Below, piece by piece: positions 1 to 10,501 of a DNA stretch of 64,000 nucleotides. Source of the DNA: Bryopsis sp. KO-2023 (taxonomy: Eukaryota > Chlorophyta > Ulvophyceae > Bryopsidales > Bryopsidaceae); the NCBI GenBank assembly GCA_030272585.1, contig BSYQ01000003.1:62001-126000 (forward strand). Direction: 5' to 3'. The translations under genes were made by a program, and so were the position numbers. Every line of letters starts with the position of its first letter. The first letter of the stretch is position 1. The notes under the pieces were generated by a model. That model was not told the DNA's origin. It ran no database searches and saw only the letters and a list, made by a program, of their open reading frames with translations.

Positions 1-1136
1 TCCGCCTCCGCGAGTGCTTTGAGCATTGCTGCTTTGACGAGTGCTTTTGTTTGTGTGTCCTCCGCGCTCAGCGGTGGTTTTGAACCTGTTGGTTCTTCCG
101 CTATGACGTCTTCGTTGTCGTCATCGTCAAGGGAACTCTGGGGTGGTTTCGCCAATTGCTTTGAGATATTCTCCGCTGCCCCGTCTATCCGGCTCAACCA
201 GTCGTTCACTTGGTCCAAATTGTGCGCCTTCGTAAGGTCCACGTTCGTGATGGTGATCTCCTTGACCTTATGCATATCGACCTGATCTTTTATCCGGCCG
301 TCTCGCACCAACTGCGCCTGCGCCTTCGCGGTATCCAGCCGTACTCCCACAAGTCCGTGTGAGAAACTCGCGAGTGACTGCGGGATGTCCATGAGGTTGG
401 CCCGAAGCCGGTTGACCTCAACTTTGGACGCGACGAGTTCTGACATTAGCACACGGGCGGTCGTGCTGCTGCAGAAGTCGTCTCCCTTTTCCGCCTTGGC
501 GAGAGCGGCTTTTGTGGCTGCCAACTCTTTTTGGACCGTGACGAGGGCTTTGTAGCGTTTCTCCGCCTCGCCGATGAGCTGTTTGTTCTCCTTGTGGTAC
601 CAATCCGTATCCGCTTGAGCTTTGGTGGCTGCTTTCCGGGAGAGGGTAAGATCGGTGGTCAGCTGGGTAATTTCCTTGGATTTCGCGGAAATTTCTTGAT
701 CCCGCGCGGAAATTACTTGATCCTTTGCGGAATTTTCTTCCTCTTGCGCGGATAACTCTCGCTTGATGGTCTTGAGTTCCGCTTCCGCACCACGGGCTTT
801 CACTTGAGCATCACTCAACTGCTGTTGAAGAGCCCGGTATCGATTGGTCCAATCCTCTTCCAGCTTAGTTTTTTCCGCCGCCCTTTCCTCTTTTGCTTCC
901 CGGAGTTCCGCCGCCAGCTCACAGATTTCCGCCTCCTGCTCATCTCTTTTTGTCACACCCTCCTGAAGCTTCTTGTGTAACGTTTCGTAATCCGCCGCCA
1001 CATTTGCATGTGATTCCACCGCCTCAGTTCCAGATTCTAAGGCTTCCGCGAGCTCCGTTTCCAAGGCCTCTGCCTTTGCTTTCCACTCATCCCTCTGCTG
1101 ACGGAGTCGCTCCAAATGCTCGGATGTTCCAGACAT
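1..1136 (-). CDS. Third ORF of element A, N-terminal part (coiled coil), cut by window edge
   Basis: This matches the first ~380 codons of the third ORF of element F (55497-57377). The start is placed at the ATG at 1136 because F begins with the same residues (MSGTSEHLERL). The product is a long highly charged helix rich in Ala, Glu, Lys and Gln, as expected for a coiled coil. The cysteine/histidine region lies beyond the window. No signal peptide or transmembrane segment is visible, which argues against an envelope protein although the ORF occupies the env position. Function unknown. It sits 3' of pol in the same orientation, separated by a ~320-nt spacer. Confidence 0.7.
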   Translation of the reverse strand, partial: MSGTSEHLERLRQQRDEWKAKAEALETELAEALESGTEAVESHANVAADYETLHKKLQEGVTKRDEQEAEICELAAELREAKEERAAEKTKLEEDWTNRYRALQQQLSDAQVKARGAEAELKTIKRELSAQEEENSAKDQVISARDQEISAKSKEITQLTTDLTLSRKAATKAQADTDWYHKENKQLIGEAEKRYKALVTVQKELAATKAALAKAEKGDDFCSSTTARVLMSELVASKVEVNRLRANLMDIPQSLASFSHGLVGVRLDTAKAQAQLVRDGRIKDQVDMHKVKEITITNVDLTKAHNLDQVNDWLSRIDGAAENISKQLAKPPQSSLDDDDNEDVIAEEPTGSKPPLSAEDTQTKALVKAAMLKALAEA

Positions 1137-1248
1137 TTCTATGCAAATGCTTTGAATGTGTTGCTCTGGTGGCGGTTGCTTCTGAAGGTTCAGTGCGCTC
1201 GGCGTAAACTTTTGACGAAATAGGGCTGGAGGGTTGCAGCCTAGCTAG

Positions 1249-1254
1249 TTTATA
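1249..1254 (-). promoter_or_regulatory. TATA-like box upstream of third ORF (element A)
   Basis: TATAAA on the minus strand, about 118 nt upstream of the ATG at 1136, in the 1137-1457 spacer between pol and the third ORF. Element F has the same box at the same distance, and C and the E/D copies have equivalents. No other gene is seen in the spacer. Promoter activity is inferred from position only. Confidence 0.5.
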
Positions 1255-1457
1255 CAAGTGATAGAGTCACTCACTTGTCACTGATGGAAGACTTCCTCTA
1301 TTGAGTGTCGTCTCATCCAAGGTTCTAGCCCGCTTTGATATTACCCTCGCTATCTTGACTCAGCTCTCTGTAGCTCGCTCTTAGATGTATTTGATTATGG
1401 GTGAACTGATACCAACACATCAACCATCGTTCCCTTCCCCATATCAATCTGTATCAT

Positions 1458-3706
1458 CTAAAGAGGTTGTTTCCGCCGCCTTGTCCGCCTTTCCTCCCGC
1501 TTAGAGCGGATTTCCTCTTTGGTCGGCAAGCGCGTGCGGTTTTTGAGATACTCTGCCAAGATATCGCTGGCATTGGCCAGGTGGGCTTCTGGCTCCCAGG
1601 TGGCTTCCATCAAATCATAGCCCTTCCACAGAATCAAGTACTCCCGACGGTTGGGTGTGCCTCGATCCCGCAGAATACGCTCGACCTCATATTCAATGGC
1701 GCCATCCACCAACTCCCCTTCGGGAGGTTCCACCTCCCGCTCATCATCTTCTGACAAGCGGTTGTATGCCTTCAGCTTGGAGACATGGAAGGTAGAATGA
1801 ATAGTCCAATGGGGTGGTAGTTGCAGGCGATAAGCGACTGTGGATATCGCTTTGTCCACTTTGAATGGCCCGACAAACCTCCGGCGGATTTTTGGTGGAA
1901 TCTTTTGCAAGGATTGCAGCGGAATAAATGTACTCCGCACCAAAACTTCATCCCCTTCTTTGAAGATTACTTCCCGCCGCCGTTTGTTCGCTTGGACACA
2001 CATCCGCTCTTGTGCGGTTGCATACTGCTGCTTTGCTTGCTGCAGTTGCTCGTCCATTCGTTTCACCATTTCGGTTGCCATTTCGGACTCTTCTTTCGCC
2101 GTTAACTTTTTCTGCACGGTAATTTGTCCCATATGCTGCCCATACAACAAGTGTGCTGGGGCATAGCCGGTTGACACATTGCGGGAGTTGTTGGCAGCAA
2201 ATTCCGCTGTCGCCAAGAAATCAACCCAGCGGTCTGGATACCGCTCCACATAAGGCCGCAAAAAGTCTTCCAACACCCGAATAGTAACCTCTGACTGCCC
2301 ATCTGTTTGTGGGTGGTAGGCTGTGCTCATTCGGAGTTGGGTTCCCAGAAGTGAAAATAAAGACCGCCAGAAAGAACTTGTGAATCTGGGGTCTCGATCG
2401 GAAATTATCACTTTGGGGAGGCCGTAGTGTTTGTATATTTTGTCCACAAACAACTTAGCATATTCCGGGGCAGTTATTTCCTTGGTGCAGGGTGCGAAGC
2501 GAACGTACTTGGTTAACCGATCAACAAATACCGCGATGGCGGTGAACCCACGTGACTTTGGTAAATCAGTCACGAGGTCAGTGGTGATCTGTTCCCACTT
2601 TGTTGTCGGTATTGGGAGTGGATGCAGAAGCCCTTTCTGCTTCGTCGTATCAGCTTTTGTCCGCTGACAGACAGGACATGTCCGCACGTATGCTTGGACA
2701 TCCTTTCCAACTCCTTTCCACCAGTAGTATCGCTGTAGCACATCCGATGTCCGGGCGGCACCTGCGTGTCCAGCACTCGGAACATCATGGAACTCCCCCA
2801 TAACCTTTTTCCGGTATCCATTTGGAACCACTAGTACTTTGTCTGAGGTGGGAGTTGCTTGATAATACAACCAGCCATCCTCGAACGAAAGTTTCGTGGG
2901 TTTACCCTCTTGGATTTTCGCGACTTCCGCTTGCAGTTTTGGATCTGCTGCAATAGCGGTCTTCCATGCATCCGCTTCATCCACCACCCAGGCGGACAAA
3001 GCATGAATTTGATCCTGTGAATCAGGAAGGCTTCGGGATAACGCATCCGCCAGTACATTGGCTTTACCAGGCACATAGACGATTTTTGGATCTATGGAAT
3101 CAAAATACCCTGACGTGTACCATCGGGATTGTGTCCGCGACATTTTAGCTTGGGTCATGAAGTGGGTTATCGGCTGATGGTCTGTCAGAACCGTAACCTC
3201 CCCAGGCGCTCCTTCGAGGTAATGCCGCCATTGGCTGAGCGCATATGCTACAGCCCCCAGCTCCCGCTCATATGCGGAATATCGTGTCTCAGCTGGTTTT
3301 AATCGTCTTGAAAGGTAGGCTATTGGCTGTAGCCCCTTTCCATGGTCCTGACACAGAACTGCTCCATATGCAGTTCCTGATGCGTCCGTTATTACGGTGT
3401 ACCTAAGAAGCGGATCGGGTAGGAGAAGTATGGGGGTGCGGGTGATCTTTTGCTTGAGTTTGCTGAAGGCTTCGCGCTGAATAGGCCCCCATGTCCACAC
3501 ATGATTCTTTTTGATCAGATCATGTAAGGGTCCTGCAATCCGCGCAAACTCTGGTATAAACTTACGATAGTAAGATACCATGCCCAGAAAACTTCGCACA
3601 TCCCCAACTGAGCTCAACTCCTTCCATTCTTGAATAGCCCGCACTTTATCACTCATTGGTTGCAGGCCTTTCCCTGACAAATGATATCCCAGATAATCGG
3701 TCTCGC
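1458..3706 (-). pseudogene. pol: Element A pol, 3' part: RT end, RNase H, integrase, chromodomain
   Basis: Ty3/Gypsy polyprotein remnant. Visible in order: the end of the reverse transcriptase connection region (SFLGMVSYYRKFIPEF), RNase H (VITDAS and LTDHQP motifs), the integrase HHCC zinc finger (ending CPVCQRTKA), the integrase DDE core (TDLVTDLP, SDRDPRF, TDGQSE), a GPY/F-type module (RRRFVGPF), and a chromodomain (YEVERILRDR, LILWKGYDLMEATWEPEAHL). The protease and the RT catalytic FIDDIL region are absent. In autonomous chromoviruses the chromodomain is thought to guide integration to marked chromatin. Truncated at its 5' side. Confidence 0.9.
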
Positions 3707-3713
3707 GAGTAGT

Positions 3714-3887
3714 TGATACGTTGATCGCACTCATTTTGCAGTACGAGTGTGTAGTACGGGTTAGTACGGGTTCTAGGGGGTTAAGTTCAGAGAGAACACC
3801 TTGTAAATTAATTCTCTGGTTTGTGAAAGTGTGTGACCCCAGTCTCAACTTCAGCAACGACTCACTAAAACCTACAGGGACCTAACA
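3714..3887 (+). repeat. LTR of the A/F family, plus orientation (174 bp)
   Basis: Begins TGATACG and ends CCTAACA. It has the same length (174 bp) as the F LTR at 55177-55350 read in element sense. The few bases before it match the end of F's polypurine tract region. It therefore looks like the 3' LTR of a plus-strand copy, yet the pol on its left is minus-strand. The flank to the right (ATATT...) is element G gag; the matching target duplication, if any, is outside the window. Confidence 0.8.
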
Positions 3888-4805
3888 ATATTGGTGTGGT
3901 GTATACCTATCACGATCTGCGTCAGTTCTGCCACGACCAGCACTGCGACCTCGACTCTGCGATCTTCCTCTGCTGTAGGATCGGCCTCTGCTGTGAGATC
4001 GGCCTCTGCTCTTTGATCTGTCTCTGCGTGATCCTTCACGCCTGCCTCTGGGACTGTGGCCTCTGCGTCCTTCTCTGCGGTACGCCTCCAGTGGACCTTC
4101 CCAAGTGGCGGCAAGCGCTATCGCACGCTCCAGATCTGCAGGATCTTCCATTTCAACCTTAGTTCGCAGACGGTCATTCAGGCCCTCTACAAAACGAAAC
4201 AGCTGCTCTCCAGCATTGCTGTCATTGATCTGCAGCATAAGTCTTCTGAACTGATGCACATACTCAGCAACAGTAGATCGTCCTTGCCTCAGGCGAGACC
4301 ATTCCCGCCTGAAGTCTTTGTTCTCATTCGTTTTACCAAACTGCTGTCTGAGTGCTGTCACCAAAGCTGGAACGTCCTGTGGCAGATTCAGCTGTCCTGC
4401 CATCGCAGCTTCATACCGACCTCTCCACCAAGTGCCTGCTGCTCCTCTCAAGCATCCTGCAGCCACCAGTACCTGCTGTTCCCTGTCCCTGGTTGCAGTA
4501 ACATCAAAGTAGGTCTGCAACTGGACTTGCCACTCATTGAGGGGAACATCATGTGGATCACCATACCACATGTCAGGGCCTTTCGCCCTAGCTCTGCCCA
4601 GAGCTGCGGGAGGTTGCTGCTGTGCCATCCTGTTGTGCACTGCGTTCCGAGCTGCGTCGTCCATCTGCACGTTCACGTTGGCTGCTACGTGTCTCAGGTG
4701 CTGGACCTCTTCCTGCATGTCCAAAATCATCTGCCTCAATCCCTGCACGTCGAAGGGATCTGGGGCTGGCATTCCTATCTGCGGTTGCTCGTCCTGTCCG
4801 GCCAT
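3888..4805 (-). CDS. gag: Element G gag, 3' end lost
   Basis: The product of about 305 residues starts MAGQDEQPQ. Residues ~20-45 are coiled-coil-like. A retrotransposon gag capsid domain follows from ~75 to 230, with signatures WQVQLQTYF, GAAGTWWRGRYE, RQQFGKTNENKDFRREW, STVAEYVHQFRRL and LFRFVEGLNDRLR. The tail is an Arg/Ser/Gly repeat (RGRSxSRGRS type), likely RNA-binding, placed where a zinc knuckle would follow. The 3' end is removed by the inserted element. Gag forms the virus-like particle in this class. High confidence in the family, none in activity. Confidence 0.85.
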
Positions 4806-5184
4806 CTCTGCGCTGCTCTCTGCGTTCTCTTTCCTGCTGTCCTCTCAAGCGATTCCTGTATATATTGCAGTTGGGATCAGTACACTCTGTGTATCTGAAG
4901 TACCCTGGACCCTGTTCTGCTCTGCGGTGACCGTGAGGGGGTGCTCTCAGAGCGCCTGGTTCCAACACTGCCAAAGGGTGTCTGACAGGTCCAAGTATAT
5001 GTACAGGCTGAGCAAAACGAAGAGGAGAGGGTAAACGACCCACTGTATCAGGAAAGCGCAGTGTGTGTGGCAGCACCCCTTCTGGGTGGTTCTCTGCTAA
5101 GTACTCTGAATGAATACTCGTCTCAAAGTCAGAAACCACTTCAATAACTCTGTCGCTACCACCAAAAGGTCTGCCGAAACTCAT
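4588..5184 (-). CDS. Overlapping upstream ORF in element G leader, uncertain
   Basis: An open frame of 198 codons starts MSFGRPFGG and overlaps the start of gag in another frame. The first ~110 residues lie upstream of gag and look protein-like, with a possible CTDPNC cysteine pair; the rest is a shadow of gag. It could be a separate leader protein or the N-terminal part of a longer gag. I do not recognise a family. Confidence 0.25.
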   Translation of the reverse strand: MSFGRPFGGSDRVIEVVSDFETSIHSEYLAENHPEGVLPHTLRFPDTVGRLPSPLRFAQPVHILGPVRHPLAVLEPGALRAPPHGHRRAEQGPGYFRYTECTDPNCNIYRNRLRGQQERERREQRRDGRTGRATADRNASPRSLRRAGIEADDFGHAGRGPAPETRSSQRERADGRRSSERSAQQDGTAATSRSSGQS

Positions 5185-5386
5185 ACAACCAAAACTCGAC
5201 CAAGCAACAGCTGCGCCTGTAACTTTTCAAGTCTGCTTCCCTAAACAGCGCAAAAACTGCGTTTGTGTGCTGCGCCTGTGCGCTGCTTCTGTGTGCTGCT
5301 CACAGCACTCTCCAGTTCTATCTCTCCCAAGGCTGTGGGGCCTTCCAAGGTCCTCCAGCGACCCTGCACAGTCTTGCTGCGCCCCT

Positions 5387-5399
5387 GCTCCGAAACCAA
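5387..5399 (-). promoter_or_regulatory. Primer-binding site, element G
   Basis: TTGGTTTCGGAGC on the minus strand, immediately inside the 5' LTR. It would pair with a tRNA whose 3' end reads GCTCCGAAACCA(A). The same site follows the LTRs of H, E1, E2 and the LARD. Confidence 0.8.
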
Positions 5400-5872
5400 T
5401 GTAGTGAATCCGCCTGCAGACCGCTATTGTGGGCTGCCGGCTGTGAACTGCAAGCCTGAAACGGCTTGGAGGGAAAGAATAGACGACTTGGAAGCGAGAC
5501 AAAGGGAGTTCAATCCCAAAGTAAGGTTACAAGAACGTTCAAACCCCAAGAACTTATAGAATACCCTAGCAGCCTTGATCCTAACTGATCATAGGCTGTA
5601 ACATCAGTCTGCATCAATGCTGCAAGGCATCAGACCTTGCAGTCCTTTCAATCAGAGCCCAGCTCAGCCCCACGGCCATTCCTGTGGTGCTGAGCGACCT
5701 TCTAGAACATTCTAGCTGCCAGCTCAGTAGTCCACGTACTACTTCACTGCCAGCACACCCTGACTGACTGTATGCTGCCTCAGGGCAGCCAGCCTCCTAC
5801 TTAAAGTACTGCAGGACTGTCAGCAAGCCTGCTGACGTACTGCAGGGCTGTCAGAAACCCTGATTCGCTACA
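5400..5872 (-). repeat. 5' LTR of element G (473 bp)
   Basis: Read on the minus strand it starts TGTAGCGAATC and ends GATTCACTACA, a near-perfect inverted terminal repeat with TG...CA ends, followed at once by the primer-binding site. The interior has CTGCAGTAC and CAGCAGGCTTGCTG-type direct repeats. Its right edge abuts the E0 pol. The partner LTR is outside the window. Confidence 0.8.
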
Positions 5873-7569
5873 GTGGAGTAACAGTATTCACTGACCACCA
5901 ACCTCTGACGCATATTCTATCGCAGAGGAACCTTTCTAGAACCCAAGCAAGATGGCTTGAGGCGGGGTACCTGACTTCGATCAACCCCAAGATCTCCTAC
6001 ATAAAAGGCAAGGCTAATGTGTTAGCAGATGCTCTCTCCCGCAGTGTTCCTAAGCCCGTGGAAACTGCGATGAACATTTCCACTTGGCAAGTGCATCAAG
6101 CAAGCCAAGACGAGTGGAAACAAGCCCTCCAAGCTGATAACTCCTTGGTGAAGATATTGCGGAAGCTTGAGAGTGGTGAGGAAGTTGAGGGATATTTCCT
6201 CAGAGAGGGAATACTTTGGACGGTCCCAAAAAGAGGATTAGTCGAGAAAGTAGTGGTTCCTAAAGGCCAGCGCAATAAGATCATGAAGGAGTGCCATGAG
6301 ACACCTTCAGCAGGCCATACAGGACCAGCGCGAACAGGAGAAATCCTAGCGCGGCGATATTGGTGGAAAGGGTGGATGAATGAGTTGAAGGCGTTTGTAC
6401 GCGAATGCCCTGTGTGCCAACAAATAAAGGCTGACACACAGAAGCCTATGGGCTTACTTCAACCCTTACCAATACCTGAGCGGAAGTGGGAGCAGATTAC
6501 CACTGACTTGGTGACAGATCTACCAGCATCCAATGGGTTTAGTGCTGTAGCTGTCTTTGTCGATAGACTTACCAAGTTTGTGCATTTCGCCCCATGTACT
6601 AAAGAGATTACCGCTGCAGGATACGCCCAACTTTTTATCGAACATGTTTACCGCAACCATGGCCTACCTAAAGTGATTGTGTCTGATAGAGACCCTCGCT
6701 TTACCAGTAAATTCTGGCAGACGCTTTTTAAAGCTCTGGGTACAGAGATTCGTATGAGTACAGCTTACCACCCTCAGACGGATGGGCAGAGTGAGGTTAC
6801 CATACGTACTCTGGAAAATTTTCTAAGGCCATATGCTGAGAGGTATCCCCACAAGTGGGTTGAGTATTTACCTACAGCAGAGTTTGCAGCAAACAATGCA
6901 GTGAATGCGAGTACAGGGTACGCACCTGCATATTTGATGTATGGGTACCATCCAGAAACACCAAACATTGGTGGGACGGCAACGCAATTTCAAGTGGAAG
7001 CAGTTAAGACTATGGTAGCACGGATGGCACAGGACTTAGATACCGCAAAAGCATATTACTCTAGAGCACAACACAGAATGTGTGTAAGTGCAAACAAGAA
7101 GAGGAAAGATATTGCTTTTGAGAAAGGGGATAAAGTCCTGATAAAAAGCCGTTTTATTCCGTTGGCTGCTTTGAACAAAGTGAGTCCCAAACTGCGCCGT
7201 CGATTTGTGGGTCCCTTTGAAATTGTGGAGAAAATATCAAAGGTGGCTTACAGAGTTCAACTTCCGGAAACATGGCTCATTCACCCAGTGTTTCATGTTT
7301 CTAAGTTCAAGCGTTATCACGCCTCGAGTGATAACAGCAGGCAGATACAACCTCCAGAAGGAGAGTTGATTGGTAGCGAAGTAGAGTATGAGGTCGAAAA
7401 TATCCTAAGGGCTAGAGGTAAACGCAATCGCGAATACCTAGTGCTATGGAAAGGATACGATCTACTTGACGCTACTTGGGAACCTGAAGCTAATCTGGTT
7501 AACGCACCAGATATACTTCGCGCATTTAAAGAGAAAGAAAGAAAAGAGTTGCAGAAAGGAAGAGAATAG
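5873..7569 (+). pseudogene. pol: Element E0 pol, 3' part: RNase H end, integrase, chromodomain
   Basis: Starts within RNase H (FTDHQPLTHIL) at the junction with element G. Next come the integrase HHCC finger (ending CPVCQQIKA), DDE core (TDLVTDLP, SDRDPRF, TDGQSE), GPY/F module (RRRFVGPFEIVEK) and chromodomain (YEVENILRARG, LVLWKGYDLLDATWEPEANL). Nearly identical in protein sequence to E1 pol residues ~680-1246. The reverse transcriptase and protease are absent here because of the insertion. Confidence 0.9.
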
Positions 7570-7897
7570 GGAAACAGAGTGTTTGATGGCTAAGGTGGAA
7601 CTCCTTATAGCAAGGGGGCGCGAAAAAGGATACCTTAGAAAAACTCAGTCGACTTCCAAACCAACTCTTTAACTTTAATGCGTTAGGTGCCTAAGTTATT
7701 TGGCTGGCGCAGTAAGTGTAGCTTCAGTAGTACTTTAGAAACCGGGCAAACGATGTCACATTCGAGATAGTGTGGTTGTTCCGAGAAAAACCCCTATCAA
7801 GTGACGTGTTGAGGTGGTCTTGACGAGACTCCAACCGAGCGAAACGTTGGTGTCTCACCCCAATAACCCAACGAGGAAAGTGTACGAGTCACCCAGC

Positions 7898-7905
7898 CTT
7901 ATAAG
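7898..7905 (+). promoter_or_regulatory. TATA-like box upstream of third ORF (element E0)
   Basis: CTTATAAG in the 7570-8019 spacer, about 120 nt upstream of the ATG at 8020. The same sequence and spacing occur in E1, D1, D2 and D3. The rest of the spacer shows no gene; it is conserved among the E/D copies. Confidence 0.5.
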
Positions 7906-8697
7906 CGCAGCCCTCGAACCATTTTGCCCTAGTGTTTGTGTGAACGGAGCGAGCTCCTGAGTAAAAAAAGTCTAAAGACGCACAAACCGTTGTTTATTTC
8001 TTTCTTTCCGACAAATATAATGGCTGCCGACACACCCGCCGCAATTATTGCGAGGTTGGAAGCGGAGGTAGCTCAAAAAGAAGAGGAGCTGCAGCACTTT
8101 GTTACGACCGCAGAGGAAGTGCTGCAGAACAATGAGGCCTTAACCCGGCAGCTCTCAGAGTTGAGTGACCGGACGAAAGCAGCTGAGGCTGCGAAGGAGG
8201 CAGCGGAGAAAGCCAAGGAAAAGGCGGAGGCGGAAAAGAAAGAAGCGGAGGACAAGACTAAGGTCTTGGAGGAAAAATTGGAAGCCATGAAGCTGAAGAA
8301 GCAGCGGTTCCAATCTCACATGATGGCTAACCATCGTGAGAATGACCTCCGCAAACAAGCTCTCGGGGGAATAGTGGATCGATTTACCGCGGTAGAGGAA
8401 ACGCTGCAGCAAGCTGTAGCAACCGCGTGGAATGCAGCAGCCAACAACCTTCAGAAGGAATTGGCAGAACAAGAGCTGCAGATCGATTTGCTGGGAGAGT
8501 CCCTCAGAGACGGCTCTGAAAAATTACAAGTGCAGAGCGAAACAACGGACAAGATGCTGCGTTTGAACCCGGCGGTGCCAGCACCACGGGTGCGGGAAGA
8601 ACTGGATCGCCAAGTCCAAGTTCTGTTGTCAAACGCAACACTTGATCTGGAACCGTCCAAGGACGATGATGCGGGAGGCTCAAGCAAGGGCAAGGGG

Positions 8698-9162
8698 CAG
8701 AGATAGGACTTGGGCCAAATTTTTGGTCCGACTCCGGTCCGGTCCGGTTACGGTCGGGTTACGGTCACCGTACTACGGCCGTAACTCCGTACCGTAACCG
8801 GAGTAATATGTTGTTTTTACGGTACGGAACAGGTACGGTATAACTACGGTAGGCCCTAAATCACCGTGAAGTAGCGTGGTTCAGTGCTAAAGCGTTAGGC
8901 TGCAGTCAGTAGGGTCGCGGGTTCGAATCCCCCTGGGTTCCTTTGGAATCGCGGGACCCTGCGGGGGTCACTTTCTACGGTTTACGGTTGTTACGGCCGT
9001 TACGGTCGTTACGGTCCGGTACGGAGCGGTACGGAGTGGTACGGTGCTACGGTTACGGCCGTAAAAGTACGATTTTCTGACGAAAATTGTACTCCGGTTA
9101 CGGTCCGGTTACGGTGGTTACGGTCCGGTTACGGTGACCGTAACCGTAAAGTCCTATCTCTG
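8698..9162. mobile_element. hAT-type MITE (465 bp) with 8-bp target duplication
   Basis: Perfect 14-bp terminal inverted repeats (CAGAGATAGGACTT and its complement) bound by an 8-bp duplication, GCAAGGGG, at 8690-8697 and 9163-9170. The uninterrupted sequence in E1, D1, D2 and D3 has a single GCAAGGGG, which confirms insertion. The 8-bp duplication and CAG...CTG ends are typical of the hAT superfamily. The subterminal regions are dense in TACGGT/CCGGTTACGG repeats in both orientations, as in hAT subterminal motifs. It has no coding capacity, so it depended on a transposase elsewhere. A tRNA-like stretch lies in the middle. Confidence 0.9.
8871..8940 (+). other. tRNA-like sequence inside the MITE
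   Basis: GCGTGGTTCAGTGCTAAAGC resembles a pol III A box/D arm. About 30 nt on, GCGGGTTCGAATCCCCC matches the B box/T arm (GGTTCGAATCC). The anticodon arm and acceptor stem do not pair convincingly, so this is a tRNA-derived relic or promoter-like fragment rather than a working tRNA gene. Confidence 0.5.
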
Positions 9163-10501
9163 GCAAGGGGAAAGGGAAAAACAAACGCCCAAGCTCGCCG
9201 TGTAGGGATGAAGATCCACACGGAAAGAGAAGGCGAGAGGACGGTGACGATGAAGGTGGTGAGCCACCGAGGGATCGTAGGCCTGGAGATGCAGCAAGAG
9301 CCAACTTGTTACTCAAGTTAAAGGCTGCCGCAGTAAAAACTCCAGCACCCTCACAACCAGCACCAACAGTTCAGACTCCCGGGGATGAGGCTACCGCAAT
9401 AGCACCGGGGGAGGACCTCTTCGACATGAGAGAGGAGGAGCTTTTGGACTTGGATTTTAACGAAGAACTTGACTTCGGTAGTCCACCTCCTAGGCTCGAG
9501 GGTCCTAGTTCTGAACTGGAGGACGGGGAAATAAGGAATGATGAAGGGCCAAGCCAGGTGACAGAGGTTCAGCGTGCGGTCCATCCACCGTTGGAGTTAG
9601 CTCCAACAGAAGCAGCACTTCGGGCTTTCCGAGAAAAGGTTAAGCTTAGAAGGTTAAGGGCGGCTGCTCAGGACAAAGTGGATGCTGCACCCAGCGAAGT
9701 GAACCTGTCACGGGAGGATATCGAGGAGGCTTGCAACCCCATCACTGCGTCAGAGAAATGGCCGAAGGTCCAATATACTAACCCCAGGGACCGAGCCTTG
9801 CAAAATTACCGCGGCAACCGGCACTTTCACGAGTTGCCCATGTGCATTTGGTGCGGGAAAAGCCCAATGCAAGCAAGTGCTCAGCGGCTGACGCAGAAGA
9901 AGTATTCCGTCCTTCCTTGTGGGTATCACCTTGTGTGTGATGCTCACTGGTTGGCATACTCGATGCTGGGGCGCATCGTTACCGCGGTGCAAAAAGTCGC
10001 CGAAGTGGACAACAAGTCCATTGCCACCGTCTCCCCATTCTCTCTACCTGCCCATATGATGAAGCTGACACGCTCGACGTTCGAAGAAATCCCTCCGTTC
10101 CCGGCTGAGCACGAGAAGTTGCCACACTGCAATATGTGTGTGAAGCGGCAGCTTAAAGTGTCCGGCATCACAAGGGATCTGCCATTCCTTAAGTCCAAGA
10201 GGGTGGCTGCCGCATTTGATCCCTGTATCCGGTATCGTGCAGTGCAGCAGGCGCATGCGCAGGAGCAGCGTGCTCTACAGCAAGCGCAAGCGCAGGAACA
10301 GCGTTAAGGAGGAGGGAAAAGGAGTTATCGTCGACCAAGTGTGTGCGTGCAGCAGCTGTCAGAGACGTCAGAGCAAGAGACAGGTCCAAGACAGTTGGGT
10401 GTGGGTATGGGAGTGGGTTAGTTTTGTGTTTGTGTTTTTGTGTTTTGTTTTTCTTTGTGTTTCGGTGTGCGTGGGCGCCCACTTTTTGCGGGGGGGGCGT
10501 A

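Larger units (their letters stand above)
1..3706 (-). mobile_element. Element A: truncated Ty3/Gypsy chromovirus (A/F family)
   Basis: Minus-strand Ty3/Gypsy copy closely matching element F (55177-64000). In element order it holds the 3' part of pol, a spacer with a TATA-like box, and the start of the third ORF, which runs off the left edge of the window. Gag, protease and the 5' part of pol are absent. At 3706 similarity to F's pol stops and an LTR of the same family in the opposite orientation follows. The copy lies in the gag of element G, so it is younger than G. It is broken by truncation; age is otherwise unclear because no LTR pair is visible. Confidence 0.85.
3888..5872 (-). mobile_element. 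Element G: 5' part of a distinct LTR retrotransposon
   Basis: Minus-strand element with 5' LTR (5400-5872), primer-binding site (5387-5399), leader, and gag cut at 3887 by the A-family copy. Its gag resembles the plant/algal retrotransposon gag type rather than the glycine-rich gag of the E, F and H elements. The pol side is not in the window. It is inserted in pol of element E0, which resumes at 5873. Broken by the A insertion. Confidence 0.8.
8020..10307 (+). pseudogene. Element E0 third ORF, split by a hAT-type MITE
   Basis: The start is taken at MAADTPAAI, the N terminus shared by all E/D copies; upstream in-frame Met codons are not conserved. The N-terminal ~180 residues form a strong Ala/Glu/Lys coiled coil. 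After the MITE (8698-9162) the acidic middle follows (GEDLFDMREEELLDLDFNEELDFG), then the C-terminal zinc-type pattern with CIWCG, CGYHLVCDAHW and CNMC. The end carries AHAQEQRA/AQAQEQR repeats. Unknown function; no membrane segment. Broken by insertion. Confidence 0.8.

Noticed and set aside
8871-8940. Functional tRNA gene
   Set aside because: B box and A box resemble a tRNA but the acceptor and anticodon stems do not pair, and it lies inside a MITE.
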